Source: Primula veris
Taxonomy: Eukaryota > Streptophyta > Magnoliopsida > Ericales > Primulaceae
Reading direction: 5' to 3'
DNA length: 64,000 nt
Assembly: GCA_963682055.1 (NCBI GenBank)
Contig: OY821744.1
Span: forward strand, 21,304,967-21,368,966
Each line of letters begins with the position of its first letter. Position 1 is the first letter of the stretch. A program made the position numbers and the translations under genes. The notes beneath the pieces are model-generated. The model was not told the origin of the DNA. It was given only the letters and a program-made list of their open reading frames with translations, and did not search any database. This document shows positions 46,784 through 57,190 of this stretch, piece by piece.

Positions 46784-47070
46784 TGTTGGGTCGAAACGAC
46801 CACTCACTCACATAAAATGACAACGCAAAATATAGAGAGGGAAAGAACTCTTATTAACTCAAACTAAATTTTGGTGTACTTACAAATGGAAGTAGAGCAT
46901 CTATTTATACTAAACTCAAGAGAACATCAAAGGTCTTGAGTTATCAACATTTATTCTAGAAAAATCAAAAGACAACTTATTCATGCATCCATATCAAAGG
47001 TCTATGCATGTATCCGAAAGGTTCATGGCATTAAAGCAAACATTGAACCAAACAATTTATTATTTCAACA
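46784..47070 (-). repeat. 3' LTR of the FIP1-exon copia
   Basis: Begins TGTTGGGTCGAAACGACC and ends TTTCAACA in plus sense. It is shorter than its partner by 6 bp around CTCTTATTAACTC. Confidence 0.95.
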
Positions 47071-47081
47071 CTCCCCCTTAA
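47071..47081 (-). other. Polypurine tract
   Basis: Minus strand TTAAGGGGGAG directly abuts the 3' LTR, the standard primer for plus-strand synthesis. Confidence 0.85.
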
Positions 47082-47446
47082 ACTTGTTTGGCAACTCCGA
47101 GTGAACTTCTCAATCTTCGAAAGTCTTCATACTTTAACGCCTTCGTAAAAATATCCATCACTTGGTCTCGTGACTTCGTGTACTTCACTTCTTCAACGCC
47201 GATCGGTTCACAACCCGCAAAGAGACAAAAGAGAGTAACGTTGTCGTCGATTCTTTCGGTCACTTCGTATAAGTCTTGTAAGGTTCGAAAACGTTTGGGC
47301 CTTTCGCTTGAACTTTCATCGCTCGCGGATCCTACTTCGCCATGCGAAGGAGGTGATGGTGGTGGCGTCGTGGGCTCCTCTTCTACTTGAACTTGCTCGT
47401 CTTTCTCATCGCTATAATAAGGAAAGAAATTATAGTCGTCCTCCAT
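47078..47446 (-). pseudogene. Copia linker fused to RNase H tail (reverse transcriptase deleted)
   Basis: The frame starts in the acidic linker after integrase (YNFFPYYSDEKDEQ, PPPSPP), reaches the usual entry to reverse transcriptase (LFAGCEPIG-EE) and jumps directly to the RNase H end (KYTKSRDQV-DIFTKALKYED). The entire polymerase and most of RNase H are absent. A TGA separates this frame from the integrase part upstream, in the same frame. Confidence 0.88.
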
Positions 47447-47458
47447 TTTGTCGAAATT

Positions 47459-49282
47459 TCACGTTCCTTCTTCGTCGAACTCAACGTCTCGGCTCACAAC
47501 AAATTTTCCGTTCTCCAGATTGTATAGCTTGTAACCTTTTGCCCTCGGGTCGTAGCCAATGAATATAAACTTCTCGCTTTTAGCATCCAATTTGGACCTT
47601 TTTTGGTCCGGAACATGAGCATATGCGATGCTCCCAAAAAATCTTAAATGCGCTATTCCCGGCTTTCTTCCACTCCACGCTTCTTCGGGAGTTTTACCCC
47701 AAATACTTCGAGATGGGGATCGGTTCGACAAATAAACCGCACTATCAACGGCCTCGGCCCAAAATTCTTTTGGAGTATTTTTGCTTTTCAACATACTACG
47801 AGCCATATTTAAAAGAGATCGATTTTTTCTTTCAACAACCCCGTTTTGTTGTGGGGTATAGGCAACCGTCAAAGGACGAAAAATTCCATTTTCTTCGCAA
47901 TAATTTTCAAAATCATTTGAGAGAAATTCTCCAACTCGATCTGATCTCATAGAATTTATTTTATGACCACTTTCATTTTCAACACGAGCTTTAAATTTTT
48001 TGAAAGCATCAAAAATATCGGATTTTTGCTACAAAAAATAAACCCAAGTCTTTCGACTAAAATCATCAATAAAAAGAGCAAAATAATTGCTTTTTCCAAG
48101 AGAACTTGGTTTAATAGGACCACAAATATCTGTATGAACAAGTTCCAACGGTTTTTTAGCTCTTGTAGTCGCTTGTTTCGGAAAACTTTTTCTCGGTTGT
48201 TTTCCAAACAAACATGCCTCACAAAGTTCATCAACATGATCAATATGAGGTAAACCTTTCACCATATTTTTACTACTCAATAATTTCAAACCACCAAAAT
48301 TAAGATGTCCAAATCTCAAATGCCAAAGCCATGATTTTTCTTTAAAACACGCTTTCAAACATTTAGCCCCAACATTTTGAATATCCAAAGAAAACATTCT
48401 ATTTTTCGACATCGGCACTTGCGTAACCAATTTTCCATTTTTATCTTTTAAAACAAGGCTAAGGTTTTCCGAATACACATAATAGTCTTTTTCCAAGAGT
48501 TGTCCCAAACTCAAAATATTAGATTTCATATTAGGGACATAATAAACATTCGAGATAAAATCATTTTCTCCATTTTTCAATTGGATTAAGACTTTTCCCT
48601 TCCCTTTCACCGGAATTTTAGATTTATCATCAAAATAAATATCTCTATTTGCCGTTTCATCAATTTCGTTAAACATATTTTTATTACCACACATATGGTT
48701 GCTAGCCCCCGTATCTAAATACCACGTAGTAATTTCTCGGCTTTTATTTTCATTATGCGCAAATAAAAGTGTAGAACGTTCTTCATTTTCTCTAGCAAAA
48801 TTAGCCCTTTCCTCAAATTTATTATTACTCAATCTACACTCGGAAGCGTAATGCCCAAATTTTTGACAATTATAACATTTAATTTGGGACTTTTCATAAC
48901 TCGGTTTTTCATTATAATTTCCTCCTCTTCCACGGCCTCTTGTCGGATAAGAGTTTTGTCTCCTATCTTCTTTTTTGAAAGAGTTGTAACCACCACGGCC
49001 ATAATTTTGAACTCGATCTCTTTCTCGTTGGCTTTTCGAGTTACCAAAACTTTTTTCGTTCATGCTAAATTTCGTTTGAAGAGCTTGCTCGAGCGGCTCT
49101 TCTTTCACAACTCTTTTGTTGAGTTTTTCTTCATGAGCTTGGAGCGAGCCCAAAAGTTGATCCACCGTCATAGATTTTACGTCTTTAGATTCCTCGATAG
49201 CCACAACAATGTAATCCCATTTGGAATCTAAAGAACGTAGAATTTTTTGACAACACGGGTGTCGTCCAATTTTTCTCCGCAT
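47459..49282 (-). pseudogene. Copia gag C-end, protease and integrase (one nonsense codon)
   Basis: Domains in order: end of gag ([18 protein letters not shown]), zinc knuckle CYNCQKFGHYASEC, protease WYLDTGASNHMCG, GAG-pre-integrase (LWHLRFGHLNFGGLKLL, CEACLFGKQPRKSF), integrase core (ELVHTDICGPI, FALFIDDFSRKTWVYF), then the rest (SDRVGEFLSNDFENYC, YTPQQNGVVERKNRSL). The D-D-E catalytic acids are recognisable. One TAG near 48030 interrupts the core in frame, and the start is out of frame with the gag N terminus. Confidence 0.92.
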
Positions 49283-49710
49283 CTTTTCATTTGATTGACG
49301 ACCTTTTGAACTCGTGAAAAATAGTCGTCAACCGATTCGGATACTTTCATACATAAAGCCTCAAAATCACCACGTAAGGTTTGGAGTCAAATCTTTTTTA
49401 CCTTGTCAACTCCTTTGAATGAATTCTCCAAAATATCCCAAGCTTCTTTACTCGTGATTGCACACGCCACCTTTTCGAACATAGTTTCATTCAAAGCTTG
49501 ATGGATGATGTTAAGAGCCTTTCGATCCTTCTTCTTTAAGTTCTCCATTTGAGCCTGAGTTACGTCAGCGTCTTCTTCAGGTTCAATAAACCCGGTCTCT
49601 ATGATTTCCCACACATTTCGGGAACCGAGAAGCACTTTCATTCTTATGCTCCAATTATCGTAGAAATCTTTCTTAAGCATGGGGATAAAAGGGGTCATTC
49701 CACCGGCCAT
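49283..49710 (-). pseudogene. Copia gag N-terminus
   Basis: From ATG 49710, just inside the primer binding site, reads MAGGMTPFIPMLKKDFYDNW, then IRMKVLLGSRNVWEIIE, ALNETMFEKVACAITSKEAW and further UBN2-type gag sequence. A TGA after FKGVDKVKKI (near 49390) and a frameshift near 49265 break it before the zinc-knuckle part. Confidence 0.9.
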
Positions 49711-49722
49711 TTTGGGACCGTT

Positions 49723-49735
49723 GGCTCTGATACCA
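49723..49735 (-). other. Primer binding site, initiator Met tRNA
   Basis: Minus strand TGGTATCAGAGCC next to the 5' LTR, the same primer type as in the Sirevirus at the left end. Confidence 0.9.
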
Positions 49736-49736
49736 C

Positions 49737-50029
49737 TGTTGGGTCGAAACGACCACTCACTCACATAAAATGACAACGCAAAATATAGAGAGGGAAAGAA
49801 CTCTTATAATATCAAACTCAAACTAAATTTTGGTGTACTTACAAATGGAAGTAGAGCATCTATTTATACTAAACTCAAGAGAACATCAAAGGTCTTGAGT
49901 TATCAACATTTATTCTAGAAAAATCAAAAGACAGCTTATTCATGCATCCATATCAAAGGTCTATTCATGTATCCAAAAGGTTCATGGCATTAAAGTAAAC
50001 ATTGAACCAAACAATTTATTATTTCAACA
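49737..50029 (-). repeat. 5' LTR of the FIP1-exon copia
   Basis: Nearly identical to the partner at 46784-47070; differences visible at CAGCTT/CAACTT, ATTCATG/ATGCATG, CCAAAA/CCGAAA and AGTAAA/AGCAAA plus the 6-bp gap. Confidence 0.95.
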
Positions 50030-50370
50030 ATAGTAACGTCGATTCTGTAGATAATAATGATAAACATTTGGACCCAGAAGAAAATCACCTCTCCTCGGGT
50101 GATACAAAGGAGGTTGGTGATTTGGAAACTCAAAACGCTGAACCTACAACCGTTGATGATAATGATAATAATAATAAACATTTGGAGACAGTCGAAAAGC
50201 TAAAGAAAAGGAGCGAGTGTTTTAAGCTCCCAATGCCAAGTGAAAAAGAAACTGTGGTGGTAAAAAAGATGGAGAATGAACCTTTGCCCTCGACTCAAGA
50301 AGATGCCCCTCCAGATTTAGAGGTAAAATCTGAGTGCCCCGCTAGGAAGAGAAGGTGGATAAGCAGCTGA

Positions 50371-52114
50371 AGATGTATTTATAAGTATCAGCTTTAATAA
50401 TAATCGTTTCACTGTAACCGTGTTGCCACTTAATATCTTCATCGATTTTGTGTATGTTACCAGCGAATGTAAACATCATCCTTGCCAGTTCGGTGGCGTA
50501 TTTTTATTTTATTTTTGGCAGATTCGAATTTACATTTATATTGTATTGAATGATATAGATTATAAAACAGTGGCCATATGAGGTGACTGGAATTAGGTAC
50601 ACCGGGTTTATGTATCTGGCATTGTATTAGAAGACATTTTTTTTATGCTGACTTCTTCCCGTCGCACTAGCCGAGACTTGGACGTGTCTTGAGTACACAG
50701 AGGCTTTTGGGTGACAGAAAATTACCTGTGATTCTGGAGAAGGAATGCGGTTTTGTGCCGTGATTATCACCACTAAAGTGCACTCCTCTGCATGTAGAAG
50801 AGTAGTACATGGCTTGTTTTGTTCACAATTATATCTTATCATCTCACAATGAGCTTAGTAGTGTACAATCGAAGCACGTGCAGATGTGAAAACACTCAGA
50901 ATTTTGGTAATCTAAGATTATTTTAAGAAAACCCATTATATATGTGGAGTTAAATTATAAGGTGAGCGAGTGGCAGAGGACCAAAACATTACCGAGCCAA
51001 AGCAAAGCTTGTTTTCCAGCTATGCAGTCTGGCAGAGTTGTATAAATGGAATAGCTGAGGTTACGAGATAGTCAGATAGACAATAGCTGATTCTCGCCCC
51101 TGTTAAAGCCACTTGTATACAAGGTGAGCACATTTCAAGTTCACTTTGTGAACAGGTTGTAGCAGTAGTGTGCACGGTAGGAACTATGCGTAATGTGGAG
51201 GCCGAACCCCTACATTTTAATATAACTTAATAAAATTTGAATTTATACTAGGAATTTTGATTAAAATCTGACTGGTATAGCATCATGGACACCTGCCGAA
51301 TTGAAAAGGTAATCTCACATAATTTAGCCGCTCTTATATTATAAGTCCTGTTTCCGCCACTGGTAGTATGGCCTGGTTGATCGAGGCATTTATGTTTCAT
51401 TGCAAGGATAGTTCCTGAAAAAATTATAGGTAGATTTTGAATTGGACTTGGGATGAGCCAGGATGGTGACTAATCCAATTATCACATTCCCCACGTTGGA
51501 GAACTTCAGTTTAAGGGGTGGTTTATTTATTCTTCTGGTTTTAGACATCTATGTTTTACAAAAAAAATGTTTTAGGGATAAAATCTCAAACTAATTGGAT
51601 TTTAGTGACAATATAAAAAGGGGAGTCCAAATATTTTTTTCTTCACTTCTGCAATCACGTTCTATCTCAATAAAAATATACCCAAATTTATACCATTTCT
51701 ACCATCGTGGGATTGTTGTCATCGTCGTTGCTAGGCGGCCGTCTGGCCACCACCACACCCGAACCATCAACTAACCACCATTACTGGGTCGATGGCGACA
51801 TCGACTAGATCTACGAAAAATTAGTGAGTAGACAGATCCTATAAGCCTAGGTGAATAAGTGTGATTAAAGCATATGAGGCGCAATTAAGTAGAAAATAGA
51901 CATAATCAGGAGCATAGCTCCGACCTAATTCGAAAGTAATGCTACATTCATGCCACTTACAGTGGATACTACACTTCATCCCGCTATGTGGTGGTATTCG
52001 ATAGAAAAATAAATCAAATTCGTTTATAATTGGAACAAGTTTACATCTTTACAATTTTAACTCAAATAATCAATGGCCGACGGTTTTAAAATACGTTATA
52101 GCGAAAGATAGTCA
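50371..52114. other. FIP1-like 3' flank and non-coding DNA
   Basis: The first few hundred bases probably represent the 3' UTR of the FIP1-like fragment. Beyond that nothing coding is seen. A GC-rich patch at about 51715-51805 (GGCGGCCGTCTGGCCACC) is reminiscent of transcribed leader DNA but has no ORF of note. Confidence 0.4.
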
Positions 52115-52445
52115 TGTTCAACGGTTCTATTTGTATAACTGTTATTATAACGTGTTTTATTGACTTTTCTTATCCACAAATTGCAAGATAAGAGAAAAGA
52201 ATAAACAAGCAAAAAGCTTAATTCTTTATATCATTCAAGTGTGTTTATAACTTGATACATATGGCTTTATATAGAGCCAAAAACGTCACCCTAATGACAG
52301 GATAAGATCTACAACTTAGATTACTTGAATCTAGTTAGATACATTCATAAAAACCTTTTACACTTATCTATATCATTAAGTCAGGACTTTGACCACTAGA
52401 TACACTTAATATAAGCCTATCCACGTCCATAAGCATGCACCAACA
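52115..52445 (-). repeat. LTR of a gypsy-like element (candidate 3' LTR)
   Basis: In plus sense it runs from TGTTCAACGG to GCACCAACA, matching TG...CA ends. On the minus strand it has a TATA-like CTATATAAAGCC in the middle, as LTR promoters do. A purine run (CCAAGGGGGTG, minus strand) lies just upstream at about 52470, as expected for a polypurine tract. No partner LTR is in the window. Confidence 0.55.
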
Positions 52446-52456
52446 ATGTCAAATGC

Positions 52457-52705
52457 TTAGATTACACCCCCTTGGCAGATTAGAATCATTGAATGTACAG
52501 ATTCATGCATCGAATTAATGCACTCCTTGAAATAGCCAAAATTCGATGTATCGGCAAAGTTGCTGCTCAAAGCTATCAAATGAGTTAATTCCTTTGTCAT
52601 AAGCACTTCATTACCAATTTTGAGCTTCTTAGATTTTGACCGAGTAACCGGACCCACATGAGGAATATTGAGCTTAGATTCATAATCGAATGCTACATGA
52701 TGCAC
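52457..52705 (-). pseudogene. Tail of a Ty3/gypsy polyprotein
   Basis: The 82-codon frame contains HVGPVTRSKSKKLK, matching the GP(I/V)TR(S/A)-(S/A)K motif that follows integrase near the C terminus of many plant gypsy polyproteins. It ends 11 bp before the candidate LTR. Everything upstream is cut off near 52705-52718, where the 21-bp-minisatellite element begins, so the rest of the element was lost or never moved with it. Confidence 0.55.
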
Positions 52706-52717
52706 ATCATCTACTCT

Positions 52718-54640
52718 CTCTCTCTGCCTGTGTTGGTGGCAGCATATATTCGTCAGATCTGAAAACGATCAGAACTCGGATAACTTGTAGAAGAGGCTCA
52801 TCGTGGGGGTATTTCGTGAAGGGATTAGAGGTGATGGTAGTCGAGTATCATAGCCACGTTTACGGTAATATTTGTTTAATTTACATATTTACATGTATAC
52901 ATATATATTGTGTTTGGTTTGTTGGATAAATTAGGGCTTGTTTCTACTTGAGATGTAACTATTTAGGGCTTGTTTTTTTCAAATACAAGTGGTCTGAAAC
53001 AATCCCATTGTAGGGCTGACACAGAGCCCATTTTGGGGCCAGAACAGAACATGTTTTGTGGCTGGAACGGAGCCCGTTTGTGGCTGAAATGGAGCCCGTT
53101 TTGGGGATGAAGTTAGGCTCCGTTTGGGGCTGAAATATACCTCGATTCGGGGCTAAACTATATGCATTTGTGGCTGGAACGTAGCATGTTTGTGGCTGAT
53201 ACCGACGTACAATTTGAAAATTAATTGTTTTTGCACCAACACCCATAAAAGTGTTCGATGAAATGTGTGATAGATTTTATTGTTTCAAATTCACTTGAAT
53301 TTTGTATGTTTATGTGTAGGTTATGTAAAATACAAAAGTTTATGATATTTTGTCTGAATTGTAACACGTTTGGGTTGAAACAAAGCCAATTTTTTGGGAG
53401 ATTGAAACCAGATGCACTTTCAGCTGAACCAGATGCACTTTTGACAGAACTATATGCTCTTTTATTGAACTAGATGCACTTTTGGCTGAACCATATGCAC
53501 TTTTAGCTGAATCAGATGTACTTTCAGCTAAATCAGATGCACTTTTAGCTGAACCAGATGCACTTTTTGCTGAATCAGATGCACTTTTGATAGAACTATA
53601 TGCACTTTTATTGAACTAGATGCACTATTGGCTGAACCATATGCACTTTCAGCTGAATCCTGATGCACTTTCAGCTGAACCAGATGCACTTTCAGCTGAA
53701 TTAGATGCACTTTTGACATAAATAGATGCATTTTTATTGAACTATATGCACTTTTGAATAGACTATATTCATTTTCGACTAGACTATATTTATTTTTGAC
53801 CGGACTATATGCACTTTTGAGTCAACTATATGTACTTTCAACTAAATCAGATACGCTTTCAGTTGAATCAGATGCACTTTTAGCTGAACTATATGCATAC
53901 TCACTTTTATTGAACTATATTTACTTTCGACTAGACTATATGCACTTTTATTGAACTATATACGCTTTTGACTGAAATATATGTACTTTCGACTGAACTG
54001 CACATACTTTCGACTGAACTGCACATACTTTCGACTGAACTATATGCACTTTCAGCTCATTTAGATTAAAAAAAAAACACATTTTCATCGAAAAACCACT
54101 TTATGGTATTAAAAAAAAATCACTTTTTGATAAAAAAAAATTGTTTTTTGATGAAAAAACAGCTTTTTCGGTGTAAAAAGTAGTATATTGACAAAAAAAA
54201 ATTATATATATTTTTTTAATTTTTTAAAAATTTTGTAATTTTTTTCATTTTTTGTGAATTTTTTTAGAAAAAAATATGTTTTTTATGTTTTTTTTATAAA
54301 ATACATTTTTTTTGTGTTATTTTCATTTTCTCTGATTTTTTTAAAATTACATTTTTTTGTGATTTTTTCATTTTTGTGATATTTTTAATTTTTTTTAATT
54401 TTTTGTGTTTTTTTTTAATTTTTTTTTAATTTTTTTCGCTTTTATAGAATTTTGTTGTAATTTAAAACTATTTTTTTAGTTTTCTAGAGAGATAAAATAT
54501 GTGTATTATGTTTTGTATTGTATGATGAAATTTTGGTAAATAAAGTAAATAATTAAAAAATGTTATTTATTGGAGAATGTAAACTTACGAAGATATATAG
54601 AAGAAATATAAGTTAGCATGATATACTTATACGGAATTTC
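52718..54640 (-). mobile_element. 21-bp-minisatellite element, copy 2 (inverted)
   Basis: Inverted relative to 13507-15430, with high similarity along its length. Terminus GGAAATTCCGTATAAG (minus strand, from 54640), T-rich block, 21-bp minisatellite (53410-54050), TTTCAGCC-type repeat (52980-53220) and the GC-richer end block at 52720-52850. The homologous ORF at 52959-53246 is again open. Similarity to copy 1 ends abruptly at about 52718 next to the gypsy tail. Confidence 0.7.
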
Positions 54641-55337
54641 CCTTTAAAATATTTGATTACAGACGTGTTTGGATGGGTAACTGGATATGGGTAAAACCAT
54701 GTTTTAAATTGAAATTTGACGACATTTAAATTCTTCTTTAGCATTTCAAACATGCTTATTAAGCGGAGTAGTTGATTTTGAGTCTCTGCTTTGGTGATTT
54801 TAGGTAATGGAGACATGGTCCAATGGTTTAAAAAACGTTAATATCTGCTGATTCATTTAAGATACTCTAGATCGTAAATACGAATAAGTAACAAAAACCA
54901 TGGCCTGCAGAAATATAATGGAAAGTTAACTTGTTATAACTAATCATCAGATTTTTTTGAAATGAACTGGTCATCATATTGACTTGTGTTTTCAATTGAA
55001 AAACTATTGAACTGCGTTAAGAGTTTGCAGCAAGTATACGAAGGAGGGTAATATGTCTGGATACTTTCCGCTAAGACCGGAATTAATCATTATCCAATAG
55101 GTGGTGGTTAGTCAACTATTCATGTTATGGAAGTAATTCCACAATAGCTGCTGTAATATTGTGGCCTAAAAAATGGAGAAGGTAAGCCATTTTTGCAATT
55201 TTCTGGTATTAAATCCGTGACATTGTCAACTAAGCTATTCAACAGAGTAATTAAGAAGCTATCCAGCAGTTGATGTGTTTTGATTACTTCTATATCACTC
55301 TAAGCAAAGCTGTCAATTTCTCAACTGGACTAAAACC
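54641..55337. other. Non-coding spacer between repeats
   Basis: AT-rich, no ORF or RNA recognised. Confidence 0.4.
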
Positions 55338-57190
55338 GTAAATTTTACATTCATACCTTATCTACAACTTAATTAAATATTGATTAATAAAACTAAAACT
55401 AATAAATAATTAATCCATTTTTCCTAACTAACCAAAAAAATAATAAATAAAAGGAAAAAATGGAAAATTTTCAAAAAGTAAAAATATCTCAAAAATCTCA
55501 AAAAAAAAAAAACAACCAGAAAAGCTTAAAAAAAGGCAAAACACTAAAAAAACACGAATAAAATTTTAAAAATCCAAAAAAAAATCTAAAATCAACAAAA
55601 AACCAAAAATGCAAAAACAAAAACCAGTTTTAGTCGTTTTAAGTCATTTTAAAAATAATCTGAGTAATTTTAAAAACAGTCTAAGTAATTTTAAAAATAG
55701 ACTGAGTCGTCTTAAGTCATTTTAAAAACAGTCTGAGTTGTTTTAAGTCATTTTAAAAATAGTCTAAGTCGTTTTAAAAACAGTCCGAGTCGTTTTAAGT
55801 GATTTTAAAAACAGTCTGAGTCGTTTTAAATCAATTTAGAAATAGTCTAAGTCATTTTAAAAACAGTCTGAGTCGTTTTAAGTCATTTTAAAAATAGTAT
55901 AAGTTGTTTTAAAACAGTCCGAGTCGTTTTAAGTGATTTTAAAAACAATCTAAGTCATTTTAAATCATTTTAGAAATAGTCTAACTCGTTTTAAATCATT
56001 TTAAAAACAGTCTGAGTCATTTTAAGTGATTTTAAAAAGAGTCTGAGTTGTTTTAAGTGATTTTAAAAACAAACAGAGTCGTTTTAAGTGATTTTAAAAA
56101 CAACCTGAGTCGTTTTAAGTCATTTTAAAAATAGTCTGAACTGTTTTAAGTCATTTTAAAAACAGTCCGAGTCATTTTAAAAACATTCTGAGTTGTTTCA
56201 AGTCATTTTAAAAACAGTTTGAGTCGTTTTAAAAATGGTATGAGTTGTTTTGAGTCATTTTTAAAAACAGTCTAAGTTATTTTAAAAACAGTCTGAGTGA
56301 TTTTAAGTAATTTTAAAAATAGTCTGAGTAATTTTAAAAATAGTCTCAGTCATTTTTAAGTCATTTGAAAACAGTCTAAGTCATATTAAGTAATTTTAAA
56401 AACAGTCCGAGTCATTTTAAAAAATAGCTCGAGTAATTTTAAAAACAGGTTGAGTCGTTTTGAAGTCATTTGAAAACAATTGCAAGTTATTTTAAAGTTT
56501 ATAACATTTTTTTGGACTTTCCGGCTTTTCTCAACTTTTTCAAACCTTTTTTCATTTTTTATTTATTTATTTTATTTATTTATTTTTCATTTTTCTTGGA
56601 TTTTTTGGGTTTTTTTTTTTCAGGTTTCCGACTTTTTTGAACCTCTTTTTTTTTTTTTTTTTGTAATTTTAGATTTTTTGGATTTTCTTGGTGTTTTTGT
56701 ATTTTTTTTTTTTACTTTTTTCGGGTTCCCGACTTTTTTAAACTTTTTTTCATTTTTTTTTTATTTTGGAATTTTGGATTCTCCTTGGTTGTTTTTACTA
56801 TTTTTTCGGGTTTCCGACTTTTTTGAATGTTTTTTTTCCAACTTTTTTGGTATTTTCTGATTATTTTCATTCCCAACTTTTTTCAATTTTTTTTTGGGAT
56901 TTTGGATTTTTATTGTTTTCTTACCATTTTTTCGGCGATTTTTCAGGTTTCCGATTTTTTTAAAGATTTTTTTCAGCATTTTTGGTATTTTCTGTTTTTT
57001 TTTTTTATATTTTCTTGATATTTTTGTTATTTTGAGTTTTTCTTATTTTTTTCAATTGTAGTTCTTTTATATTTAATGAGTAAAGGACCAATCCTTAATT
57101 AGTTTTAGAAATAATTGACTTATATTTAATTAAATTTTGTAGGGTTCAATACTTCAATAGTTTTGTTTGTATGGAACAATTCTTAATTAT
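55338..57190. mobile_element. 31-bp-minisatellite TIR element, copy B
   Basis: Left end GTAAATTTTACATTCATACC, right end (reverse complement) ATAATTAAGAATTGTTCC. Internal order is A-rich block (55440-55620), about 860 bp of 31-bp-type tandem units (TTTTAAAAACAGTCTGAGTC), then a long T-rich block (56500-57060). The long ORF through the T-rich block is a composition artefact. Orientation is the same as copy C and opposite to copy A. Confidence 0.68.

Larger units (their letters stand above)
46784..50029 (-). mobile_element. Defective Ty1/copia element inside the FIP1-like exon
   Basis: LTRs at 46784-47070 (287 bp) and 49737-50029 (293 bp) bracket the 3246-bp element, with target duplication ATAGT at 46779-46783 and 50030-50034. 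Minus-strand order is primer binding site, gag, zinc knuckle, protease, integrase, a short RNase H tail and polypurine tract. Reverse transcriptase is deleted. I count about four substitutions and one 6-bp gap between the LTRs, so insertion is fairly recent, although the coding part holds several stops and a frameshift. Confidence 0.95.
46562..50370 (+). pseudogene. FIP1-like polyadenylation factor C-terminus, split by a copia insertion
   Basis: Two coding blocks, 46562-46783 and 50035-50370, total 186 codons including the stop. Block 1 holds SKLERWTSHQERDFATLKRP. Block 2 is acidic, then reads VEKLKKRSECFKLPMPSEKE and ends PARKRRWISS. These are hallmarks, as I remember them, of the C terminus of plant FIP1 (FIPS5-type), a scaffold of the cleavage and polyadenylation complex. 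Ignoring the insertion and one target copy, the frame runs through without a stop, so the break is the transposon itself. The exon has a good acceptor. No other FIP1 exon was found within 26 kb upstream, so this is probably a duplicated gene fragment, already non-functional or newly so. Confidence 0.65.

Noticed and set aside
56480..57018. Phe-rich ORFs that look like membrane proteins
   Set aside because: They read a T-rich low-complexity block of TIR element B.
13507..57190. A single large inverted duplication joining the 21-bp and 31-bp elements on both sides
   Set aside because: After inversion the right-hand order should be 31-bp then 21-bp element, but the observed order is 21-bp then 31-bp, so the insertions are independent.
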